A stretch of 5,756 nucleotides of DNA from Calditrichota bacterium (GTDB lineage: Bacteria; Zhuqueibacterota; Zhuqueibacteria; Zhuqueibacterales; Geothermadaptataceae), in NCBI GenBank assembly GCA_008501545.1, contig QQUM01000014.1, forward strand, positions 1 to 5,756, read 5' to 3'. Each line of letters opens with the position of its first letter. Position 1 is the first letter of the stretch. Shown here one piece after another: positions 1-5,756 of this stretch. The position numbers and the translations under genes are program-made. The notes under the pieces were generated by a model, which worked only from the letters and a program-made list of their open reading frames with translations, was not told where the DNA came from and ran no database searches.

Positions 1-719
1 TGATTTTTAAATTTAGGCAGGAGTGGAATGATAATATGCCTTTGTAAATTGGCATACATCAACGGGTACTGCTGATCCGGTACATCGTTAAAAGTACCTG
101 TAAGAAACTTGGTGCAGTTTTCGACACCGTTCAAAACGGCATTCTCTTTCGCATTCCCGGTGGCAACCGGATCGATATCGACACCGGTGATTTGACTTCC
201 CGGCTTGAGCTTGCAATGGGCGATGGCCAAAATTCCACTGCCGGTTCCCATATCCAAAACGAGATCAGGCAACGCATCCCGTAAGGAAACCATAGACTCG
301 AGCATAAGCCGCGTGGTCGCATGATTGCCAGTACCAAAAGCCTGTTTCGGTTCAATGATGACATGATGTTCAATGTGCTGTTCAACATTTTCCCACGGCG
401 GACGCACACACAGGATTTCATCGATGTAAATCGGTTTGAAATACTTTCGCCACCCGGCATGCCAATCTTCTTCCGGCACTGGCTCAAGTGCTATTTTTTC
501 GCTTATAACGGGCAGACCGGAAGATTTCAAACTATCCAGAACGCTTACTATACTTTTCTCAAGTGCATCTTTCTCACAATCTGAAAAATATGCGATGATG
601 TTCCCCTCAAGTTCCTGGATACCTTGTGCGCCAAGCTCGAAAAGGTAAAAACTAGTCAATTCCAAACTCTCTCGCGGCACCCGGATTGTGCAAGCGAACC
701 ATTTTGTAGATTGTGTCAT
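1..719 (-). CDS. prmA: Ribosomal protein L11 methyltransferase PrmA (3' end cut off by window edge)
   Basis: Cytoplasmic S-adenosylmethionine-dependent enzyme that trimethylates lysines and the N-terminus of ribosomal protein L11. I translated 239 uninterrupted residues from an ATG. The N-terminal L11-recognition domain (about 1-95) includes the family pattern W86-x3-W90-x2-YF-x-P. The linker (about 100-125) leads into AFGTGNHATTRL (127-138), a PrmA signature. The Rossmann methyltransferase core follows: motif I DMGTGSGILAIA (156-167), the acidic GVDIDP loop (179-184) with a downstream NAKENAVLN helix (189-197), and the catalytic-region motif ANLQ (223-226). E. coli PrmA has about 293 residues, so roughly 50 C-terminal residues lie beyond the left edge. 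The start is supported by family alignment at the N-terminus and by a weak TTTGAG ribosome-binding-like stretch 4 bases upstream. The gene begins 39 bases after the M28 gene with no evident promoter or terminator between them, so co-transcription is likely. The frame shows no damage. Confidence 0.96.
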   Translation of the reverse strand, partial: MTQSTKWFACTIRVPRESLELTSFYLFELGAQGIQELEGNIIAYFSDCEKDALEKSIVSVLDSLKSSGLPVISEKIALEPVPEEDWHAGWRKYFKPIYIDEILCVRPPWENVEQHIEHHVIIEPKQAFGTGNHATTRLMLESMVSLRDALPDLVLDMGTGSGILAIAHCKLKPGSQITGVDIDPVATGNAKENAVLNGVENCTKFLTGTFNDVPDQQYPLMYANLQRHIIIPLLPKFKN

Positions 720-758
720 TTTACTCAAAGGCAAAGCGGGTAAATTTAATCGTGGGAT

Positions 759-1703
759 TTAAATTGGCGGATCATATATCAATTCCAGCAGCAAGCGGCC
801 GACCTGATCAAGGCTTTCAGGGCTGCATTTGTCAGGCGTATCTTCGATCGTGTGCCAATATTTATAATCGAAATCGATGATATCAATGCATGGGATGCCG
901 ACGCGGAGCAATGGAACATGATCATCGGTCACCGGCCCCATATGATTATCGGAAAATGCGGGCAGATCCAGACGGCGAGCGTAACTCCAGACTATATTGA
1001 CGATATCCGGTGCCATTTGTACCGAGTAACCTTCCTTCATCAAATGCAAATCTTGATCACCGACCATATCCAAAAGTATACCCATGAAAGGGTTGTAGCG
1101 GACATCTTTGTGTTTGGCAAAATACTGGGAACCTACGGCCCAGGTTGCATCATTGCCATGCGTACCAAAATCCTCGCCATCAAAGAAAATAATATCGACA
1201 CCGATTGGCGCCTTTTTGGCGCGAAGATTTTGTGCAACTTGCAAAAGTACAGCCGTACCCGAAGCGCCGTCATTGGCGCCGTCGACCGGGATGTTGTGTC
1301 TGCTGGAGTCGGTTTCAGAATCGGCCCAGGGACGCGAATCCCAGTGTGCGGCTAACAGCATACGGTTTTTGTTGGCTGGATTAAAGCTCGCAATAACATT
1401 CGTAAGCTGTACTTTTTCGCCTGTTTTATCAATGAAATGTTCAAACGACTGCAACTTTATTTGTGCCCCGCACGCTTCCAACGAATCTTTAAACATTTTC
1501 AGACAATTGGCATGTGCTTCCGTCCCAGGCACCCGCGGGCCAAAAGCGACTTGCTGCTCCAAATAAGCAAAAGCACGCTGCGCGTTAAAATCGGGGATAT
1601 CCCGGACACGTGTCGGTTTATCATCACAGGACATTGACAGGCTGAAAACCAAAATAAAAAGAGCCGGCAGCAAAACGCACCGGCCTTTGCTAAAATCAGG
1701 CAT
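759..1703 (-). CDS. M28-family zinc enzyme, glutaminyl-peptide cyclotransferase-like, predicted exported lipoprotein
   Basis: Probably cyclises N-terminal Gln of exported proteins to pyroglutamate; a zinc aminopeptidase is the alternative. Of 314 residues, 9-25 form a hydrophobic export signal ending in L-S-M-S-C26. This is an imperfect lipobox, so lipid anchoring at C26 is likely but not certain. The M28 fold follows, with metal or catalytic motifs in order: H120 in AAHWDSRPWAD, D145 in GANDGASG, E177-D178 in FFDGEDFG, D212 in LLDMVGDQD, and H284 in WHTIEDTPD. The segment DDHVPLLRVGIP (260-271), followed by W283-H284, resembles the human glutaminyl cyclase stretch leading to W329-H330. W188 in TWAVGSQYFA also fits bacterial cyclases. 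Length is normal for bacterial members (about 300-340). I chose the ATG rather than the TTG one codon upstream. No clear Shine-Dalgarno sequence precedes it, which is common in Bacteroidota-like genomes. It lies 124 bases after sprA and 39 before prmA. The M28/cyclase-like family is clear; the exact reaction is inferred. Confidence 0.92.
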   Translation of the reverse strand: MPDFSKGRCVLLPALFILVFSLSMSCDDKPTRVRDIPDFNAQRAFAYLEQQVAFGPRVPGTEAHANCLKMFKDSLEACGAQIKLQSFEHFIDKTGEKVQLTNVIASFNPANKNRMLLAAHWDSRPWADSETDSSRHNIPVDGANDGASGTAVLLQVAQNLRAKKAPIGVDIIFFDGEDFGTHGNDATWAVGSQYFAKHKDVRYNPFMGILLDMVGDQDLHLMKEGYSVQMAPDIVNIVWSYARRLDLPAFSDNHMGPVTDDHVPLLRVGIPCIDIIDFDYKYWHTIEDTPDKCSPESLDQVGRLLLELIYDPPI

Positions 1704-1744
1704 CAAATTATACTCATGTTCAATTATTGGTTAATATGGCTGGA

Positions 1745-1768
1745 TTTAGTCGCAAATTTAGTTGCAAA
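1745..1768. repeat. 12-base near-perfect tandem duplication between sprA and the M28 gene
   Basis: Two adjacent copies, TTTAGTCGCAAA (1745-1756) and TTTAGTTGCAAA (1757-1768), differ only at their seventh base. On the minus strand the duplicated unit overlaps the candidate -10 element. It could be a simple slippage duplication or a pair of direct-repeat regulator half-sites. The repeat itself is plain to see; any function is unknown. Confidence 0.75.
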
Positions 1769-1783
1769 CCATGTGAGAATCAA
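1753..1783 (-). promoter_or_regulatory. Possible promoter for the M28 gene and prmA
   Basis: On the minus strand, TTGATT (1778-1783) is separated by exactly 17 bases from TAAATT (1755-1760), each matching the sigma-70 consensus at 4 of 6 positions. The same site reads TAAATTTG (1753-1760), which fits the Bacteroidota -7 element TAnnTTTG, with a TTG 20 bases upstream. It would give a leader of roughly 40-45 bases before the M28 start. Both readings point to the same position, but the region is AT-rich and chance matches are easy. Confidence 0.35.
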
Positions 1784-1803
1784 GTATTGAATTGCGAGTA
1801 TTC

Positions 1804-1821
1804 CTGCGGACACATCCGCGG
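1804..1821 (-). other. Short hairpin just after the sprA stop codon
   Basis: CTGCGGA (1804-1810) and TCCGCGG (1815-1821) can fold into a 7-pair stem around a 4-base loop. In the minus-strand transcript one pair is an A-C mismatch. It begins 6 bases after the sprA stop. No T-run follows in the direction of transcription, so it does not meet the usual rule for an intrinsic terminator. It may partly slow or protect the sprA mRNA 3' end, or be chance. Confidence 0.3.
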
Positions 1822-1827
1822 AGTTTG

Positions 1828-4800
1828 TTAATTTCCTCGAATTGAAATATTTACATCGATAAGAAATTCTTTAATTTTTGTCTCACCACTGAGTTTTGAT
1901 TTGTTCACGCCCAGCTCAAAGTGTGCGCCACCTTTTACACGACTGCTGAAGCTGTATGTCAACTTCGGTTGCAGCGACCAGCGCTCCGATGATGTAAACT
2001 CTTCCCATTTACTTTCGGTTTTATTCCAGCGTTCACCGCGGGTACTGCTGCTGGAATATGTTATGCTTATATCAACACTGTTGTCGAGTTTCTTTTTGCT
2101 TAGAAAGGGAAGGGGCAAGGAGAAGCCACTGCGTTTGCTATAGGATGCGGAAAAACTGATATCATCGGTCGTGTTACGGTCGCCAGTATTCAACAACACG
2201 ATATCACCACTTTGTGTAAACGCCTGTCCTTCACCAACGGAGTGGTTTTTGGCAAAGTTTGAAGTGATACCGTTTTTAAAAGTCATCGATGCACGAATGA
2301 GCGGACGTTGACTGACCTGATAATCATCTTTGGTTTTATTATCTTTATCATCCCGCCAGTATGTCGCCTTTTTAAAGGTAAAGTTTGAACTCAGATTCAA
2401 ACTTTTAAAAAACTTGCTCAAGGGGCCGATTTTTTCCACACCATTCCAGGTGAGGGTAATATCCGGAAACGGAATAAAGACATCATTCGTATCGCCGTCA
2501 TCGTCGGTGATCCGGAAGGCGGATTGTGAGTAATTTCCAGTTGTTTGTGTACTCTGCGTTGTCTGGTCCGTGAAATCATATTTAAGCGAGACATCGATGG
2601 CTTTTGTCAGCTTGAATCCTGTCGATAAATTGAGCGATTTATTTGCATTGATGCCAACCAGATTTCCGGTCGCGCTTTCAGCATATTGGATGTTGCGTAC
2701 GAATTTATCATCCACAAAACCGAATTTATAATTATTACCCGGCTCCTGCAGGATTGCCGCATTTGTGTAGTTGTTTCGATCAGAATAATTGACTTTTATA
2801 TCCCGCACACTCCCGATATTTGTAACGAGCGACTTTAGCAACTTCAACGGATTGGGCCGGGATTTCTTCTCTTTTTCCTCGCCCTCTTCCTCACTTTTTT
2901 CATCTTTTGGCTCGCCGGGTTTGCTGCGTCCTGGCGTTCGGCGTCTTGGTGTTGTGGCACGTCCCTTCGAACCCGAAGAGCTGCGTTTGAACAACTGCGA
3001 GAATTTCAACGTCCCGGATGCGCTGATTGTGTTATTTGTTGAAGCACTGCGTGCCCGGTCTTTTTGCGCCGGGTTGTTGGAAAATCTATATGCAGATGAA
3101 TAACTGAATGTATTTGTAAAAAAGCTGAAAATCTCCGGTGAAAAATCCGTTTTGAAATTTTGTGATTTAGACCGGTCGATATATTTTGTCGTATCATTAC
3201 TTGCCGTTAACGATTCCAGCCAGCTGCCACGCACATCACCAACCCATGAACGTGAAATATTCCCAGAGAGTTTGTCGGTGAGCTTCATTGTCAAATTGGC
3301 GTTGCGGTTCAAAGTTTTCGTGCTCGTGGAAGTATACTTTCCATCATCCCCCTGCAATGAACGGGTTTGCCGTTCCGACCATTTGGACGAGCCATTGGCA
3401 CCGGCAGTAAAAGAACGCGGCAGATAATACAATTTCGTTTCGCTGTATTTGCTAACCAGCGGTAAATCCTTGAGAAATTTCAGTGGGCTGAAAAACGTAT
3501 TTTGCCCAAAAGTTATATTGTAATCGACGTTTCCAGACCAGTTTCGCGCATTGCTCAATTTCATTGTTGGTGCGTTTTGACTTGATCTGTTATGGCTCAA
3601 TTTACCTTGCAATGCGTCAAGCGTGTATTTGATGTAGAACCGTTGGGACTTGCGCGGTTTGCTGACGGAAATATTAAATCCCTTATCCTCCGCTCGGGAT
3701 AATTTTTTCTCCAAAAGGTTTTCGTCACCGGAATCTTCCAAAACAATATCACCGAGTGAAGGATCGTATTTCGGCGTGGTTTTGGATTTGCGATAGTTGG
3801 CGCTGACAGGAATACTTAATCCCCAGCTTTGTGGCAAAAATTTATCGACTTTCATATTCCCGCTAACAGAATAGGACTCCGCCGTACTTCCCTTTCCAAA
3901 TCGTTCGCCAACATTATGAAAATCAGCATCCTGGCGATTGATCTCGGCATTCACTGAAAGTAGATCAGACAAGCCAAAATCCACACTGGCCCGCATCGCA
4001 ATGCCTTTTTCTTTCTCAATATTGGAAAGACGCAATTCGTTAAGCCAAACCTCGCCTTCCCAGGTTGTTGAGGTCTTGTTCACAATCCCAACCCAGAAAA
4101 CGCGCACGTTTGAAATCGATGGAATTCCTTTGAAGCGGTATTGTTTGCGCCCAACTTCTTTATAAAAAATCGTATTTGTAGAATCAGCCGGATCAAGCGG
4201 CAGAATGTCATCTCCCATCATTTTCATACTGGTCAAATCAAAGAGTGGGACGTCAATTTCATTGAATTCATTCCACATGACAGATCGAACAGGCTCATAA
4301 GCTGTTGGCCCGTAAAGTGGCTGCCGAATTTCGTAGTAGTTGTTTTCATCACTTCCAAATCGGATAAAAAACTCCAACGGCGACACAGCCGATGTGTCCT
4401 GCACCATGTTTTCACCGTAAGCGCCAACGAACATTTTCAGATTCTTATAGTGAATCCAGTCCTGCTTTTCCAGCAAGGTTTTTTTCACAAGACCATTCCA
4501 GCCCGCCTGCAAATCCCTGACAGATATTGCCAGCGCCTGTTCCTTGGCCCGTGCTTTGGTAATCCGGTCAACAACACCGGAAACGCCCGGAGGTTCAAGA
4601 TAGTTGTCAGGATTGTCATGCGTGTTGAGCACCGAGACTGATACGGTTTCATCATCGATAGTACCATCAGGATTTGCATAGGTGGTAAAATCTTCTGTCT
4701 CAGAAACGCCTTGTTCCTTCCAGTCATTTCCCGTCAGATTGATTTCAGCTATTTTTAAGCGAACGGTCTTGGCCGAATCGACCCCACTCATCCACAAACG

Positions 4801-5756
4801 GGCATATTGAATATTGGCCAGGTCCGGTTTACTCACGATAGAACGGTATGTCGTATCGGTAGCACCTGCCAAAACCTGCAATGGTATACGGTACAAACGA
4901 TAACGATTAATCAACTCCGCTTCGTTCGGATTGGTATAACCAACAAAATACGGATTATTCGTATCATCAAGATCGATATGATACGAGAAATAACTATCCA
5001 GTAAATCAACGACATTGTTGCGGTTTAAATCCTCTGTATCCGGGATTTGGCTGCCGTCATTTTTGCTGTTTTCTGTTCCATTAATTTGCGCATAATTACC
5101 CGAGCTTTGCGAATAAGACCAATCATCATTACTCAAAGGTTCCCAGGGTTCCCGCGTTCCACTGGCATCGATATCCCAAAAATCAGGATTATCACCCAAA
5201 TCACTTCCCTGCATGCCATCAAGTCCGATGTCTTCGCCATCATCCAGCGTTCCAAGCCGCACACCGCCAACGGGAATATCTTCAGAATCCAGTTTACCGT
5301 TGGGAATCACGTCTTCGCGAATCATCCCGAGATCGATGTTTAATTTGCCGGTTGTCCCCGCAACCGTAATTTCCAAAAATTTGCTTTCAGACTGGTTGAA
5401 ATAGCCGGACGACAATGCGCGCATCACCCCATGCCAGCTCTGGTTGAGCGGCCGGTCTTCGTATTCTGTTGGGGTGAATTCCATGATGAGCACGTCGGTA
5501 AGTTGGCCGGTTTGGCTGTTCACTTCACGTTCAGGCCAAATATCGTTGATACTGACGCGTGTATAAGGATTATACCAGACCAGTTTACCTCGCTGTGCCA
5601 TGACGTGTTTGGGATCATCATAATATCTTTGAATAGGAACAGGCGCACTGGCATCTGTCCAGCTCTTTCGCATGATGCTGAGTGGCGTTGGACGTTCAGC
5701 GCCTTCAAAATCATCGATATAAGTAACACCCTGGTTATCGCCTGTACTGGTATTGT
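1828..5756 (-). CDS. sprA: SprA/Sov-family T9SS outer-membrane translocon, C-terminal 1308 residues (5' end outside window)
   Basis: SprA forms the giant outer-membrane beta-barrel pore through which T9SS cargo leaves the periplasm; in Flavobacterium it is also needed for gliding. The frame is open to the right edge and already carries the family motif YIDDFEGAERP (fragment residues 12-22), so the ATG at 5673 is internal. Further family features are an acidic DDGEDIGLDG segment (171-180), PDTEDLNRNNVVDLLDSYF with an EF-hand-like 12-residue loop (242-253), and VWLNELRL (569-576). From about 577 to the end, the chain is rich in Ser, Thr, Asn and aromatics in short alternating strands, typical of a barrel. 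It ends in VNISIRGN, similar to the SIRDN-type ends of the family. A low-complexity charged insert lies at about 924-968: first Arg-rich, then Glu/Lys-rich. Flavobacterium SprA is about 2400 residues, so over 1000 N-terminal residues are missing here. No frameshift is seen. The exact role in this organism (secretion, motility or both) cannot be read from the fragment. Confidence 0.94.
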   Translation of the reverse strand, partial: NTSTGDNQGVTYIDDFEGAERPTPLSIMRKSWTDASAPVPIQRYYDDPKHVMAQRGKLVWYNPYTRVSINDIWPEREVNSQTGQLTDVLIMEFTPTEYEDRPLNQSWHGVMRALSSGYFNQSESKFLEITVAGTTGKLNIDLGMIREDVIPNGKLDSEDIPVGGVRLGTLDDGEDIGLDGMQGSDLGDNPDFWDIDASGTREPWEPLSNDDWSYSQSSGNYAQINGTENSKNDGSQIPDTEDLNRNNVVDLLDSYFSYHIDLDDTNNPYFVGYTNPNEAELINRYRLYRIPLQVLAGATDTTYRSIVSKPDLANIQYARLWMSGVDSAKTVRLKIAEINLTGNDWKEQGVSETEDFTTYANPDGTIDDETVSVSVLNTHDNPDNYLEPPGVSGVVDRITKARAKEQALAISVRDLQAGWNGLVKKTLLEKQDWIHYKNLKMFVGAYGENMVQDTSAVSPLEFFIRFGSDENNYYEIRQPLYGPTAYEPVRSVMWNEFNEIDVPLFDLTSMKMMGDDILPLDPADSTNTIFYKEVGRKQYRFKGIPSISNVRVFWVGIVNKTSTTWEGEVWLNELRLSNIEKEKGIAMRASVDFGLSDLLSVNAEINRQDADFHNVGERFGKGSTAESYSVSGNMKVDKFLPQSWGLSIPVSANYRKSKTTPKYDPSLGDIVLEDSGDENLLEKKLSRAEDKGFNISVSKPRKSQRFYIKYTLDALQGKLSHNRSSQNAPTMKLSNARNWSGNVDYNITFGQNTFFSPLKFLKDLPLVSKYSETKLYYLPRSFTAGANGSSKWSERQTRSLQGDDGKYTSTSTKTLNRNANLTMKLTDKLSGNISRSWVGDVRGSWLESLTASNDTTKYIDRSKSQNFKTDFSPEIFSFFTNTFSYSSAYRFSNNPAQKDRARSASTNNTISASGTLKFSQLFKRSSSGSKGRATTPRRRTPGRSKPGEPKDEKSEEEGEEKEKKSRPNPLKLLKSLVTNIGSVRDIKVNYSDRNNYTNAAILQEPGNNYKFGFVDDKFVRNIQYAESATGNLVGINANKSLNLSTGFKLTKAIDVSLKYDFTDQTTQSTQTTGNYSQSAFRITDDDGDTNDVFIPFPDITLTWNGVEKIGPLSKFFKSLNLSSNFTFKKATYWRDDKDNKTKDDYQVSQRPLIRASMTFKNGITSNFAKNHSVGEGQAFTQSGDIVLLNTGDRNTTDDISFSASYSKRSGFSLPLPFLSKKKLDNSVDISITYSSSSTRGERWNKTESKWEEFTSSERWSLQPKLTYSFSSRVKGGAHFELGVNKSKLSGETKIKEFLIDVNISIRGN

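Noticed and set aside
131..487. Minus-strand open frame of 118 codons within prmA
   Set aside because: It is in a different frame from the PrmA translation, which carries all family motifs through this stretch without a break.
741..748. TAAATTTA palindrome between the M28 gene and prmA
   Set aside because: At eight AT-only bases it is too short and simple to call a regulatory site or terminator.
852..1355. Plus-strand open frame of 167 codons inside the M28 gene
   Set aside because: It lies entirely antisense to a gene with clear conserved motifs, and its translation shows no recognisable domain or protein-like composition.
1704..1706. TTG one codon upstream as the start of the M28 gene
   Set aside because: An ATG follows at once, and the TTG adds nothing to the signal peptide and has no better ribosome-binding site.
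1707..1712. Perfect TATAAT on the minus strand just before the M28 start, suggesting a leaderless transcript
   Set aside because: It sits only 3 bases before the ATG, too close for the usual 6-7 base distance to the transcript start, and no good -35 element lies at the proper spacing.
1790..1804. Imperfect palindrome GAAT-N7-ATTC as a possible operator
   Set aside because: The arms are only 4 bases long in AT-rich sequence and could easily arise by chance.
4141..4641. Plus-strand open frame of 166 codons inside sprA
   Set aside because: It is a shadow of the SprA reading frame and has no recognisable domain.
5671..5673. ATG at 5673 as the start of the SprA gene
   Set aside because: The frame stays open to the window edge, and the conserved YIDDFEG motif lies upstream of this ATG, so it is an internal methionine.

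Overview
The window looks like a piece of a moderate-GC genome from the Fibrobacteres-Chlorobi-Bacteroidetes (FCB) superphylum. The main evidence is a very large SprA-family protein, the outer-membrane translocon of the type IX secretion system (T9SS), which is essentially confined to Bacteroidota and related FCB lineages. The genes beside it here, an M28 peptidase-like lipoprotein and prmA, differ from the arrangement I recall for Flavobacterium, where sprA sits near ruvA and gcvH. A non-Bacteroidota FCB lineage (for example Calditrichota, KSB1, Marinimicrobia or Ignavibacteria-like) is therefore possible, but I cannot decide this from the sequence alone.

All three genes lie on the minus strand, so they read from right to left. 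(1) From the right edge to 1828 is the C-terminal 1308 residues of SprA; its 5' part lies outside the window. (2) After a 124-base gap comes a complete 314-residue secreted, probably lipid-anchored, M28 zinc enzyme (759-1703). Its motifs match bacterial glutaminyl cyclases better than classical aminopeptidases. The gap holds a short hairpin, a 12-base tandem duplication and a possible promoter. (3) After only 39 bases comes prmA, the ribosomal protein L11 methyltransferase, whose last roughly 50 codons run off the left edge. No stretch over 300 bases lacks a gene, and I see no tRNA, rRNA, CRISPR array or mobile element.

The point of most biological interest is that a T9SS translocon gene is followed directly by a glutaminyl-cyclase-like enzyme. 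In Bacteroidota, many exported proteins begin with Gln after signal-peptide cleavage and are converted to pyroglutamate (the 'Q-rule'). The pair may thus serve two steps of one export route: N-terminal capping in the periplasm and passage across the outer membrane. That link is an inference from gene order and family knowledge. PrmA is a cytoplasmic housekeeping enzyme and is probably only co-transcribed with the M28 gene. I found no sign of a wholly undescribed system.
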